64,000 bases of DNA from Crossaster papposus (taxonomy: Eukaryota > Echinodermata > Asteroidea > Velatida > Solasteridae). The position numbers and the translations under genes are program-made. The DNA is taken from contig JBAIAA010000649.1 of the NCBI GenBank assembly GCA_037893245.1, forward strand, positions 1 through 64,000. The letters are read 5' to 3'. The notes under the pieces were generated by a model, which worked only from the letters and a program-made list of their open reading frames with translations, had not been told where the DNA came from and did not search any database. Shown piece by piece: positions 1 through 11,626 of this stretch (position 1 is its first letter; the number at the start of each line of letters is the position of its first letter).

Positions 1-460
1 ATAATTTTTGGTCTGTATATTGGCTTAAATAGGAACCCGTTAGTCTCAACGTTGATACTCGCTGCTGACATGTATCTGATGAGCATTTTGTACGGACAGG
101 CGGTGGTTACGCCTTTGGCTATTATTACTTTGTCTCCTGCTCTATACTTATCTGTTTTACTCTGTGGTATTTTTATTTTAAAATAATCTTCTGTTATAGC
201 GATTTCTGTACAACGAATAGAACTTAACTCGCCATAATGTAAAAAACCTGCGTATATGTTGTTGTTATCATGCACAAATTCCTTATTATTACAGGATCTA
301 TAGAATTTTGATACATATCGCACAGATTTATTACCATATCTGACGTGACTGCGTTCTTCTTGACCACCTTTCGACAGGTGGTGCGTTTGGCTGCTTCGTG
401 GAGATTGCGCACAAAGGCATTGCTGTAGGGTCCATGAAGCCGTTGAGTTCGTGTGCCCAC
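1..460 (-). pseudogene. Tyrosine recombinase fragment (DIRS/Crypton-like), cut by window edge
   Basis: Reading the minus strand from 460 down to 1 gives a peptide in two frames, with one frameshift near 235-255. The first part holds the stretch TSDMVINLCDMYQ, followed by an Arg-Asn-Leu-Cys motif. The second part holds YGELSSIRCTEIAI, then SKTDKYRAGDKV and ACPYKMLIRYM. This order matches the catalytic domain of eukaryotic tyrosine recombinases found in DIRS-like retrotransposons and Cryptons: a helix before the first catalytic Arg, an R-x-x-E-L block, an SKTD turn and a CP-x-x-ML-x-RY block. The residue in the first catalytic Arg position reads His, so the copy is probably dead. The downstream catalytic H-x-x-R and Tyr would lie left of base 1. 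The family call is from memory. A cellular phage-like integrase is less likely. Confidence 0.7.
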
Positions 461-1192
461 TTAATCTCGTATTATACGAGACTCAAAAATATTGTTAACT
501 GTTTTCCCTGTCCTGCTAGGGTCCTGACTTAGGGGGCTTTTTTAGCATTGAGCATGATTTAAGGTTATTTCAATGAGCTGCAACAAAGTAAATGGGTATG
601 CATTGTCAATTTGAAAATAATGCTGTCACATACACTATTTCACTTCATTTTAGCAATATTTTAGAGAGTGATTGATCATAATAATTGCCACGAGTGTGTT
701 TAAAGACTATTTAAAGTTCAAACTGTGCCCGCACACGTCATGATTCTTGATTTAGTACAATGTATAAAGAGATACGGTTCACTTTTTAACAACATCCAAA
801 ATGTGTTTAAACTTTCTCTGTCCAGCTTAGGTCACGACTTATGGGTTCCATTGTTTGGCATACTTTGAGATTTGTTTAATGAAGTATAAGCAAGCCAATG
901 GACATGCAGTGTGTGTGTGGTGGGGCGGGGGGGGGGGGGGGGGGGGGGGCTTGAAATGATACATTTGTCTTGTTTGTACAGTAGAAGCAAATTGAACACT
1001 AACAATTACATGCTATCACATGTATTTCAATTTAACGCGCTTTATTTTATTAAAAAAGGAGACTTATTTCAGTGGGAACACTAGATACGAGCATCCACAA
1101 ACAGCATTGTTTGTCAGTTAAAGTTTGTCATTAAAAGTAAAACAAAATTTCCAACAACCACCCCCCCCAAAAAAAAAAAAAAAAACAACAAC

Positions 1193-1223
<31 letters not shown>

Positions 1224-1558
1224 CACCAAAACAACAACAAAACAAGAAAAGAAACTAGTTCATTTAATGAATGACCATATATGAATGAATGACCATATAT
1301 GACAGTCACGAATGGTCTCGAGCATGCTGTGAAATCAGGGCACCTGGTGTGCTGTTCTGTTTTAACAAAACTGATATTGTTTAGCAATTTCCAAAGATGG
1401 TCGTCCAACAGTCGTCCCCAAAAATACTAAACTAATGTTGTATACCCTTAAAAGAAAATGTGCCGTGAAATGAATAGTGTCCAATTATCCTTTCTGAATC
1501 TTCCTATTTCAGGTGTGGATGGAATAAAGCAAGCAACTCTTATAGCAAGTGCCCACCG
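461..1558. other. Non-coding stretch with a diverged ~315 bp direct repeat and homopolymers
   Basis: No gene seen. Two diverged copies of one sequence start near 505 and 819: both open with CTGTCC, then a GGTC-x-x-GACTTA block, and run through a GGCATGCA-like segment. A G-run lies at about 926-950. A C-run followed by long A-runs lies at about 1161-1221. The minus-strand reading frame over those runs is a Gly/Phe low-complexity artefact. Confidence 0.6.
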
Positions 1559-3008
1559 ATGAAATTCAGTGAAGAGACGGGAGATTTTAGTCACCTGTCG
1601 CCCTTTCAGCTCTTCTCTGCCAAGCAGTGTGGGAGTTGATGGTGGACGAGACCAATCGCTATGCAGAACAAACCATGTGTGCAGATGTGGCCAATCATCA
1701 GCCTGCCTGGAGTCCAACTACAGTTCCTGAAATTATGGCATTCGTGGGCTTGCTTCTGTGCATGGGTATCAACAAAAGACCTCGCTACAGCATGCGCTGG
1801 TTCAGGTCCGAAGTTCTGCGAAGTCCCCTGTATTCGGCGACCATGTCTCGCAATCGATTCAATGCAATCCTTCGATTTGTCCACCTTGCCAACAACACAG
1901 CTTAACTAGGAGATGCTCCCCCTGACAAACTGTCCAAGGTCCGCCCGCTGCTTGACATTGTACTGCCATCCTTTCCTCGCATTTACAAGCCAGGCCGAAA
2001 TCTCTCACCGGATGAGACAATGATTAAGTTCAAAGGCCGACTTGGTTTCAAACAGTACATGCCACGAAAGTCCGCCAAATGGGGATTGAAATGTTTTTCT
2101 TTGAACGAGTCAGAAACCGGTTATACATGTGCTTGGAAGGTGTTCATCGGCTCTCAGCCCACATCAAAGGAATCTAGTAGACCCTCCGTTGGTTATGCTT
2201 CAACACACCACCCACCTAATATTACATCTGCCGGGCATGTAGTTCTCGACCTAATTACAGGACTTGAACAAAAATGACATTTCATTTTCATGGACAATTG
2301 GTATACCAGCCCAGCTCTCATCTGCAAGTTGTCACAGTTAAAGTTTGGAGCTTGTGGAACTGCACGCTACACCACACTGGGGATTCCAGATTGTGCAAAC
2401 CCCAACAAGTTACACATGATAAGAGGAGCTGACCCCCAATTTCACACCAAAGCCGGCCAACTGTGCATCGTTTGGCAGGATGCCAAGCGTGTAACTCTTC
2501 TCACAAATGTTGGAAACTGCAATATCGACACGAAAGACATTCGGAGCAAAAACAGTTTTAGTGGACTTCGTACGATCAAAAAACCTTCTGTCGTTAATGA
2601 TTATAATAAATACATGGGAGGAAGTGATCTCGCAGCACAAATGTGTCAGTACTACTCGCACCCTCACAAATCGATGCAATGGTGGAAAGAGTTTTCGTGG
2701 CTATTCTTGACATCTGCTTGGTGAATGCTACCATTGTATACAACAGCATCCCTACAAATCAGCACTTGACCACTTTGGATTTCAGGGTCAAGGTGATAGA
2801 AGAGCTTATTTCCACTTGGAAGTACAACCCAACTCAGCATTCCAGTCAAGTGTCACGTGGTTCCAGCCGCTTTCCGACTCATCACTATCCTGTGAGAATT
2901 TCTGCCGGCAAAAAGCGCAACTGTGTTGTTTGCAGTACCAGAGCAAAGCGGAAACAAACCCCAAAGTGTCAGTGCTTCATATTCAGAGACAGTGTATTTA
3001 TTTATTAA
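1559..3008 (+). pseudogene. piggyBac-family transposase, broken
   Basis: This is a DDD-type cut-and-paste transposase of the piggyBac (PGBD) superfamily. Family blocks appear in order: MVDETNRYA near 1640, IMAFVGLLLCMGI near 1735, MSRNRFNAILRF near 1843, SPDETMIKFKGR near 2008 (first Asp region), MDNWYTS near 2290 (second Asp region), YNKYMGGSDLA near 2605 (third Asp region), and a Cys-rich C-terminal finger with CVVC and CQC near 2925-2990. The 5' part (1559-1625) is one frame off. In-frame stops occur at 1903-1905 and 2275-2277, and a frameshift near 2690 moves the C-terminus to another frame. The element is therefore inactive. A pyrimidine-rich AG at about 1515 could be a splice acceptor. 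No terminal repeats or TTAA duplication could be fixed by eye. Confidence 0.88.
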
Positions 3009-3419
3009 ATTACCATAGACAGTTGCTTCATAGTCTGAAGGGGAAGGGGATTTAAACATGTCTGACGGTTTAAATGTTTGTGAGGGTCACAAACAGTCTA
3101 GTTGTAATTTGTCATGTTTGATGGATACTATTATTACTTGTACAAAATAAAAAGCCTGCAATTTATTAATGTTTGCAAACTACAAATACATGTTGTCCTA
3201 TATTACTTTCATACAATTAAACTAAACATTTGCCCCTTTAATAAACGTTTGGGACCTTGATGTTTGGGACTTGGGATTACTTTAAGTTAAATAAGAAGTT
3301 TAAGCTATTCAATTTGCATAATATTAGAACACAACAAGATATATTTCATATGTATACATGAAATAAAAACAGATTTATTTGTGAAATACAATACTGTGTT
3401 TATCCTTTTAAATAATATG
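3009..3419. other. AT-rich non-coding sequence
   Basis: I see no gene here. This is presumably the 3' flank of the piggyBac copy. No clear terminal inverted repeat was found. Confidence 0.5.
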
Positions 3420-3625
3420 AGAATTATATCCTTTTAAACTGTTCATATATCTGCTACTGTTCATAATACTTTCACAACAAATTACATCATTTGAAACTGT
3501 TCATTTCTCTGCTACTGTCCATGATTATATTTCACAACAAATTATATCCTTTGAAACTGATTATATTTGGCACTAAATTATATCCTTTGAAACTGTTCAT
3601 GGAAGGCACTGTTCATGAAACTTTG
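3420..3625. repeat. Degenerate tandem repeat around a TTTGAAACTGTTCAT motif
   Basis: The motif ATATCCTTT-x-AAACTGTTCAT recurs near 3427, 3489, 3545 and 3587. The first two copies continue with CTGCTACTGT and CACAACAAATTA, giving a unit of about 62 bp. Later copies are shortened. No coding potential. Confidence 0.7.
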
Positions 3626-3726
3626 GCACTCTTCACACATCATCCAGCCTGCTGTTGTTATTGCTGTCAGCTGACTTGTCAGCATCACCTCACATTGCTC
3701 ATAGGAAGGAGGTGGGCGGAAGTCCC

Positions 3727-5113
3727 TCAGTAGACTGTCCAAAACTGACGTTCAGAAACGATGATGCCGATGTGAAGGCAGGAGTGCTGGTTGAGGCGGT
3801 GGCAGCCGATGAGGAGATAGCAGGAAGCACCAGAGATGGTATCGCAGGCTGCAGTGTTGTCAGCTGGGGGCTGAGGGGGCTGAATCTGGCTGTTCACCCA
3901 ATTGGATGACTGGGAGGCCCACACTGACGTCCCTAGCTGCACAGTGGATGGCCACGACTGTGGTCGTGGCTGCCACTGGTACTGAGATGATGAGGCTGAC
4001 TGTGTAGCAGATGGGTACTGCTGCTGGTACTGCTGCTGTGTGCTGGGTGGGTACTGATGCTGTGTGTACTGCTGCTGTGTGGTGGATGGGTACTGCTGCT
4101 GTGTTTACTGTTGTTGTGTGTTGGGTGGTTGCTGCAGCTGTTGAGGACCTTGGGCCCTGATCTTGTCATTTTTGTCAAGGTATCTGTAGAGGGGCTGTGA
4201 CTGTTCCTGTTGGAACTGTCGCCACAAGGACGGGTCCAGCTCCTCCATGACAGATTTAGCCCAGTCACTGTACGCTGATCTCTCTGTAACCCAGACAGCA
4301 ATTTCTCCTGGAGCTTCACTGACTGCACACCACGCTCCTCCAGGCCAGCCAGTACCCTGTCCTTCTCAGCTACTACTTTCTGCGTGATGGCTGCCCTTTT
4401 CGGTCTGACATCAAGGATGGTGGACAGGGTGGCAGAGTCTCTCAGGGCCTGCATCTCCTCGTCACCTGTCTCTGCTGCACCAACAGTAGCTGCACCCAAC
4501 TTGGCCTTGATCTGCAAAGACAAAAGAAAAAAAGAATGTAAGTAAAATGTGATTACAATTACATATACATCCATAGACAATTATTGCATCAAAATGATAT
4601 TTATTTGTTTCACTTACACTTCACTTACACCTTCAGAAAGTCTAAATGAGCCAGGATCCAATGGTCCGGCTCGGTCAACTCTGCTGAGCCTGCCCCAGAC
4701 TTGTTCTTCATCAGGCGACCATATCTGGTGCGGTGGGAGCGATACCAGATCTGGAGGGTCTCCACTGTTTTCCCCATTTCCGTGGCCTTGTCTGCCCACA
4801 TCTTGTCCTTCCTGCCCTTGTCTTTGTACGTGGTGAGCTTCTTATTGTAAATAAGCTCATTCTCTGCAAGACTCTGCTCCTCCTTCAAGGATAGGATGGT
4901 CGTCTTCTTGACCCTCTTTGCCTTCTGTGTGGGGGACCGGCTTCTGGGGGACTCTGTCGGAGAAGGGATTCGTGAAGGCTCACCACCTGATTATGGGACG
5001 GTGCTGGCAGGGCTACCTGACCTGGAAGAAGGTGTTGGGGATGGTACAACAGGCTGATGTGGCCTAGCAGACTCTCGGCCCCTGCTTCGGCCTCTCTGGA
5101 CTTTCTTTGGCAT
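3727..5113 (-). pseudogene. Two-exon MADF-domain DNA-binding protein, broken, probably transposon accessory gene
   Basis: The start codon is at 5113 (minus). A basic Ser/Pro-rich head is interrupted by an in-frame TAA near 4991. It then continues in the same frame into a MADF (Myb/SANT-like) domain at about 4888-4625, with the typical WADKATEMG and WYRSHRTRYGRL blocks and the conserved end block LDFLK. A splice donor (GTGTAAG) follows at about 4625. A strong acceptor (polypyrimidine then GCAG) lies at 4514, and joining there keeps the frame. Exon 2 is helical, then after a frameshift near 4265 becomes Gln/Tyr/Pro-rich to about 3942-3727. MADF proteins of this build are either cell factors or the second protein of PIF/Harbinger elements. 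The G-rich repeats just upstream favour the transposon reading. The stop and the frameshift argue that it is not functional. Confidence 0.7.
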
Positions 5114-5274
5114 GGTAATGAAGAGATAATGTGCGTTTTCGTGTGCGGTAGAAGATGATGAGAGATAATAACTGCGCTCTTGTGTGATAAAGATAAAGAT
5201 GTACAGAGAGATACTGCTGCTGCTGCGCCCCTGGGTGTACTGATCTCCTGCAGTCAAGCTCGCTGTATTTATAG

Positions 5275-5500
5275 TCGCCGCGCGGACGCGGTACAAATGC
5301 ACAGAACGTAGTGGGGACGTAGTGAGAGCGTAGTACGGTCGTAGCGAGGTCGTAGCGAGGTCGCCTTGGTCGCAGCGAGATCGCGTAAAGCGTGGTAAGA
5401 GCGCAGTGAGAGCGCGGCAATGATCAACCTGGGAACGTATAGGTCGCAGTGAGAGTGTAGTGAGAGCGTTAGGCCGTATGGTGTGACTGAAAAGATGCCT
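5275..5500. repeat. Degenerate ~10-bp G-rich tandem repeat, possibly subterminal to a Harbinger-type element
   Basis: Units such as GTAGTGAGAGC and GTCGTAGCGAG repeat about fifteen times upstream of the MADF gene. The block ends with CGTATGGTGTGAC near 5475-5490, which resembles the inner part of the TIR of the MITE at 28953-29573 (GTGTGACAGGGCCT). It may be the decayed end of an element that carried the MADF gene. Confidence 0.5.
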
Positions 5501-6721
5501 AGAAAATGAGTTTCGTTTTGACCCCCATGGGTCTACTTTTGAAGGCATATATAGTAGCTATTTCAATTACTAAGTCCTTCAAAAAATATCCAGTCGAACT
5601 CGAGTTATTCACTTTCAAAATGTAATGGGGCGAAAATAGCATGGGGCGAGTTGGTTTGTCTCGTCTAGTTTTTATTGAAATTTCGCCCCAAAGCCACTTC
5701 GTCCCATACTTTTTTTCTACATAATATTGTATATTGACTCAAACTGTACAATATTGACTCCTGTACATCACAGGACAATTTTTTTGTGACAAATATGAAC
5801 TATTACCCCTGTCTACATGTTATTTTAAATCACTCTATTACAAATGGCTTATTCAATCTGCAATAATTGTTTGTAAAACATTTATATATTTGTTATTTAA
5901 TTTTTTGGGTTTTTTTGGGGGGAGGGCTTTTCAGCTGTTTTGTTTAAAGGTGTTAATTCAATAAGTTTATTGTAAGGCGAGCTTGTAATAAAATACATAC
6001 TACATGTATATAGTTAGTTGTAGCTACATGTATTTCAAACACTATATTAAAGGTTCTCAAACATTTGTTTGAGAACTTTTAGTATAGTGTTTCAGAAAAT
6101 TTTGTCAAATTTGAGCAATGGACAAAGTTGGCCAATTACGCCTGCACTGTTTAAGACCGTTTTTAATATAAAGACCGTATTACTATAAAAAAAACTAATT
6201 GACCTCGTCTTTGAAAATTTACAGAATGCGGAAACAACATATTTGTTATCACGTGTATGACAGCTGAAACCTCAAGAAAGTATAATTATTTAAATAATAG
6301 AATAGAAAAATAAAGATTTGGTTCCCTTTTTGTCATTTTCTGTTGAAGCCACCCACAATTGGTTAGTTAAACATCTTCAGAGAATTGTCTACATAACGCA
6401 CAAATACAATATACAATTGTCTATGATCTTTAAGTTTCACATCCTGAATTCCTTTTGTTTCTTTACAATTAACAGTAACTTTTATTTAATTTGCCATGTT
6501 ATCAATGTGTTTATAATAAAAGATGTACTTTCCGGAAAAATAACCCAGTACAATATGATTGAATTGTTATGTGTAATACATTCTTCTTTCAAAAAGGCTG
6601 TGCGAGGGACAAGACTTTTGTATGTTAAACAGTAAAAAAAAATACAGCATTTCTTTCGATCTTTTTACGTACTCTACATGGATAAATGTACGTCTTCATC
6701 AAACGGGTCGTCTAGATAGTA
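5501..6721. other. AT-rich non-coding region with two inverted repeats
   Basis: No credible gene. A reading frame at 6318-6635 (plus, 105 codons) has AT-rich, hydrophobic composition and no recognisable domain. An imperfect inverted repeat, TGGGGCGAAAAT against ATTTCGCCCCA, lies at about 5625-5695. Confidence 0.5.
6036..6092. repeat. Near-perfect hairpin, 27-bp arms
   Basis: The left arm starts AAACACTATATTAAAGG. The right arm is its inverse with two or three mismatches and ends TAGTATAGTGTTT. The loop is only a few bases. No T-run typical of a terminator follows. Most likely a small MITE or the folded end of an old element. Confidence 0.75.
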
Positions 6722-6785
6722 ATCATCATCTTCATCACGGAATGTGCCTATCTCGTCATCTTCATCACGGAATGTGTCTATCTCG
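6722..6785. repeat. Two-copy tandem repeat directly left of the Gypsy LTR
   Basis: The phrase CATCTTCATCACGGAATGTG followed by C/T-CTATCTCGT occurs twice in a row. The second copy is cut by the first base of the LTR at 6786, so the LTR element inserted into or beside this repeat. Confidence 0.7.
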
Positions 6786-7011
6786 TTGTAGTGTCTGATA
6801 TATATTCATGGGGCACATGTAATATGCAAATGTTGACCCCAGTCAGTTGACCTCATACACTGTAACTATTATGGGATTTAGGGACACACGAGGCTTGCAA
6901 TCATGGTGGCCAGATACTGAGACTAGTGTTGAAACTGAGCAGAATAAAGGACTGGAAATATAGATTCAATTCGTGTCTGGTTTAATCCGTTATTGAGTCT
7001 CAAACACTTCA
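6786..7011 (+). promoter_or_regulatory. 5' LTR with adjoining primer-binding site
   Basis: About 225 bp, repeated as 80 bp at 11547-11626. It should carry the element promoter. AATAAAG at about 6942 could serve as polyadenylation signal. The right edge is uncertain by a few bases because the 3' copy is incomplete. Confidence 0.75.
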
Positions 7012-7074
7012 ATTGGCGACGAGGATATTGTGGACTATTATCTGCGTGCTAACATTGACGAAAAACACGAAAAC

Positions 7075-10000
7075 ATGAATCTAAACGGCAGTGACATTAG
7101 TCAAGTGAAAACATTCGACCCGCACGGAGAGCCTAGCAACGTGGGCCTTGCATGGAAACGATGGCTGCGAGGATTTGAGCTGTATTCCACCGGTAAGGGG
7201 GTGACAGAGAAAGAACAGAAAAAAGCTTTGCTACTGCACTGCGCAGGGATGGAAGTGCAAGACATATTCTTTTCCTTGGAAGAAGCAGAAGGGAACGACA
7301 GTTATGATACAGCAACAAAAACGCTGAACAAACATTTTGAGCCCAATATCAATGTGCCATATGAACGGTATTGTTTTCGAAGCTTGGTTCAGAATGATGA
7401 CGAAACAGTAGAGCAGTGTATTGTTCGCTTGCGACAGCGGGCAGTGCGGTGTGATTTCCATCAGGCTGATGAAGAGATCAGAGACCAAGTAATCGAGAAA
7501 TGCCGGTCACATAAGATTCGTTCAAAGTTGCTACTCAAAGGACACGACTTGACATTGGACCAGTTACGGTCAATTGCGGCAACAATAGAAGTCACAGATC
7601 GACAGGCAAAACAGATGGATTTTAGACTCAACGGTCAAGTGAATGCGGTGCAGCATAAATACACCAACAAGCCAAACATGCCAAAATACGAGGGACGAAG
7701 CAGTAGGCCTACAACTGCAAGTACGAGTGGCTACAAAAGCAAGTGCTACCGATGTGGGCGACAGGGACATTTTGCAAAAGACAGGGAGTGTCCAGCACGA
7801 GACAAGACTTGCAATAAATGTGGATCCCAAGGACATTTTGCATCATGCTGCAAGACGAAACGATATGGACAGAATGGAAACGGCATCCCGGAAACCAGAA
7901 GAGACAAACCAGATGCATCGTCGGCATGGTCAGGGCGACATAAGGAAGGAACACGTAAGCCGAAACCAAGTGGACGTGGAAGAGTGCACATGGTGGACAT
8001 GAACAATGACTCTGATTCAGACTCTAAATCATATGCGTTTCAAATTGGACATGTTAATGATGACAACGATGTTAATTGTTTGTCCAATGATGAGCACAAG
8101 ATGAATGTAAGCCTGGGTAAGCAAAAAATACCAGTTGAGGTGATCATTGATAGCGGTGCTACCGTTAATCTGATAGATGCAAATACGTGGGAAAACTTAA
8201 CCTGCAGTTCGGAGAAAACCACAAGGAAATTATATGCATATGGGTCAGAAAATCCCCTAGATCTCATTTGGAAATTCAGTACCGTTGTTTCAGTGAACGG
8301 AAAAGGTAGCGCTTGTAGTCAAGAAGTAATGGCTGATTGTTATGTGCTTAAAGGGGTTGGACCAGCATTGTTGGGTAAAGAAACTGCACAACAGTTGGGA
8401 GTATTGAAACTCGGTGTAAACCATGTTGATCTACGCAATGAATATAAAGAGTGTTTTGAAGGTGTAGGGAAGCTTAAGGATTACAAGTTGACCTTGCATA
8501 TTGATGAGACAGTACAGCCAGTTGCCCAGAGAATGTATAGAATTCCATATAGCCTAAGGCAAAACGTAGATGAAAAACTAGAAGAGCTAGAAAACCTTGA
8601 CATAATTGAGAAAGTACTCAAACCAACACCATGGGTTAGCCCTGTGATAGTGGTACCAAAACCTAATGGGGACATCAGATTGTGTGTGGATATGAGACAA
8701 CCGAACACAGCAATTATTAGGGAACGTCACCCAATCCCTACTGTAGATGAAATACTGTACAACATGAATGGGGCAGAAGTGTTCAGTAAACTCGACTTAA
8801 AATATGGATATCAACAGATTGAATTAGATGAAGAGTCGCGTGGGATCACAACTTTTGTGACCCACCAAGGGCTGTATCAATAAAAGCGGTTGATGTTTGG
8901 GATTAATTCGGCACCGGAAAAATATCAGCAGGTAATTTCCCAAGTGCTTAATGATATTGAGGGTGTTCAGAATATTTCTGATGACATTGTGGTGTATGGC
9001 TGTAACCAAGAGGAACATGACCGGAGATTAAAACAAGTTCTAGAGCGCTTGAAAGACAAATCGCTTACCTTGAATCCAGACAAATGTGAGTTTGGTATGG
9101 AAAGAATCACATTCATGGGTCACATTTTGTCGAATTGTGGAATCGGGCCAACAGAGGAGCGTGTCAAGGCAATGAAAAATGCTAGAAGGCAAATGAATGC
9201 TGCAGAGGTGAAGAGTTTCCTCTGGTTAGTAAACTTTTCAGCAAGGTACATACCTGATTTGGCGACTGTGACAGAACCACTCCGTCGTTTGGTCCGTAAT
9301 AATGTCCAATTTGTATGGGGAGAGGAACAACAAGAAAGTTTTGAGAAGCTCAGAGATTGTCTGTCAAAAGTAGAAAGTCTGGGACACTTCCGACTGGATG
9401 CGACTTGTACTCGAGTCATAACAAATGCCAGTAATGTCGGACTGGGTGCGGTCTTAGTGCAAGAATATCAGGGCGAAATGCGAGTCATTTGTTATGCAAG
9501 CCGTATGCTCACAGATTTTGAAACAAGATATTCAACGACAGAAAAAGAGGCTTTAGCAGTAGTGTGGGCTTGTGAAAAGTTCCATATTTATTTCTATGGG
9601 ATTCAGTTTGAGCTTGTCACTGATCATCGACCATTGGAAGTGCTATATGATCCAAAATCGAGGCCAAGTGCGAGAATTGAGCGATGGGTACTCCGACTTA
9701 TGCCGTACACATTTAAAGTCCGATACCAGCCTGGCCGAGAAAACATTGCGGATGCATTGTCACGATTGATAGGGACAAGTGAGAGAAAACCCAGTGAGTT
9801 ACAGACACAGACTGAGGATTATGTGAGATTTGTGGCAAAAGAAGCGACACCTGCAGCAATGTCAACTAGAGAAGTTGAAGAAGCGTCAAAGATAGATGAC
9901 GAACTTGTCAGTATTCAGAAATGTCTCAAAGAAAATAAATGGGACAGATCAAATGTTCATTTTGCGGCAATCAGAAATTAACTTAGTTGTGTGGGCCATC

Positions 10001-11143
10001 TTGTTGTGAGGGGTACTAGACTCGTTATTCCACGGCAGTTAAGGATGAGGTGTGTGGAGTCACACAGGTATAGTCGGCACAAAGCAGAGACTTAGGACAA
10101 AAGTGTGGTGGCCCGGAATGGAAAAAGACGTTGAGAAATTTGTGCAGTCATGTCATGGGTGTCAGATTACTGGGGCCATGCCGAGTCCTGAACCAATGCA
10201 AGCTACACAAATGCCAACAGGGCCATGGCAAGACCTAGCTATTGACTTATTGGGGCCACTTCCTTCTAAACATTACGTGTTTGTGGTAGTCGATTACTAT
10301 AGTAGGTATTATGAGATTGAGATCATTAAGGATACCTCGAGTGAGCACATCATAGAAGTATTGGAGAATATGTTCAGTAGGCATGGTTTACCAATGTCAG
10401 TCACATCAGACAACGGGCCTCAATTTCGGTCACAGTTGTTTGAAGATTATTTGAAGGATAATGACATTTGTCATAGGGCAGTTACCCCGCTACACCCAGC
10501 GGCTAATGGAGAGGTAGAGAGACAAAATCGGTGTTTAATGAAACGCATCAGAATTGCAACAGCTGAGTCGCGTGATTGGAAGAAGGAAATTCGAACATAT
10601 CTGTTTGCATACAGAACTACTCCACATAGTACGACTGGTGTAGCTCCAGCCGAACTGATGTTTGGTCGAAAGTTAAGGACAAAACTGCCTCAGTTAAATC
10701 TAGAAAACCACAGATTGGATGAGGAAGTCAAAGACAGAGATGCGACACAGAAATACAAAAATAAAGTGTACATAGATGAGAAAAGAGGTGCAAAAGGAAA
10801 TGATCTAAAACCTGGGGACAAAGTACTAGTGAAACAAATGAAACAAGACAAAATGACTACTCCTTTCAAATTTGACCCCTACACAATTGTTGAGAAAAGG
10901 GGCAATAGTGTAACAGTACAATCACCACAAGGTGTCGCATATAAGAGAAACAGTACACATGTAAAAAAGTATAATGAACCACAAGGCGATAATGAGCAAA
11001 TGCAGACTGATGATAATGCATGTACTCAGATAGATACAGACGAAGAGAAGGATGTTGAGGAAAGTGTTAACCCATACACTAGGCCTGTAAGAGAAGGGAA
11101 AAGACCACCCAAGAGGTTTGATGATTACATTATGTACAAATAG
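7075..11143 (+). pseudogene. Gypsy Gag-Pol polyprotein with one nonsense codon, then a stop and frameshift
   Basis: The first in-frame ATG is at 7075. Domains in order: Gag core with a conserved SLVQNDDETVEQCIVRLRQ block; two zinc knuckles at about 7744-7850 (CYRCGRQGHFA, then CNKCGSQGHFA); aspartic protease IIDSGATVNLID near 8146; reverse transcriptase from about 8560 with the catalytic block ISDDIVVYG near 8975; RNase H near 9415-9760; integrase with a HHCC-type region around 10070-10180 and a DDE core (DLLGPLP, SDNGPQF, NGEVERQNR) at about 10235-10530. Breaks: TAA at 8881-8883 inside the reverse transcriptase, TAA at 9979-9981, and a small frameshift near 10055 in the integrase zinc region. 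The RNase H block reads TNAS where TDAS is usual, losing a catalytic Asp. The copy is dead but only lightly damaged. Confidence 0.92.
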
Positions 11144-11546
11144 ACCAGGTGAATGTAGTAATGTTTTAACAGGACAAGTCAGGCATGGACTCCAGTTAAA
11201 ATTTGTATAATTGTTTTGGCGCGGATTTTAATTGTAAGTCGCAGATGGGTTTTTAGAGAAAAGGAATTGTGAAAGTATTTGGATGACAACTGAACAGCAT
11301 CAATGCTAATCAAACCAAGTGTTGTTTGATAAGTAATATCCGTTTATGGTTTTGTAACATGTAGCTTATAGTTTAACGTGTTTATAATGCATGCCCATTT
11401 GTTTTGTTAAAAAAAGAAACAGTTGTGAATTTACATAAATTTCCAGAAAGCTAGTTTTACTTATTGAAGAGAGACACTTTTGATGAAGGACGCACTCAAT
11501 GTAATATCTTGAGACATATTAAGTTTTATCTAACAAAGGGAGGAGA
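11144..11546 (+). other. Gypsy 3' untranslated region and polypurine tract
   Basis: AT-rich sequence between the end of integrase and the 3' LTR. The purine-rich stretch ACAAAGGGAGGAGA at 11533-11546 abuts the LTR start and is the expected priming tract for plus-strand synthesis. Confidence 0.75.
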
Positions 11547-11626
11547 TGTAGTGTCTGATATATATTCATGAGCACATGTAATATGCAAATGTTGACGCCA
11601 GTCAGTTGACCTCATACACTGTAACA

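Larger units (their letters stand above)
6786..11626 (+). mobile_element. Gypsy-type LTR retrotransposon (Mag-like), 3' LTR truncated
   Basis: The left LTR starts TGTAGTGTCTGATATATATT at 6786 and appears to end near 7006-7011. It is followed directly by a likely primer-binding site, TTGGCGACGAGGAT, at 7013-7026. The same LTR start recurs at 11547 after a purine tract (AAAGGGAGGAGA), but only 80 bp remain before unrelated minus-strand coding sequence begins at 11627. The copy therefore lost most of its 3' LTR and no target duplication can be read. The two LTR starts differ by a few changes including a small indel, so the insertion is not brand new. Gag and pol lie in one frame between them. 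Confidence 0.9.

Noticed and set aside
1118..1408. Minus-strand frame rich in Phe and Gly
   Set aside because: It is produced by poly-A and poly-C runs on the plus strand.
6318..6635. 105-codon plus-strand frame
   Set aside because: AT-rich, hydrophobic, with no domain, no splice context and no repeat relation. Treated as chance.
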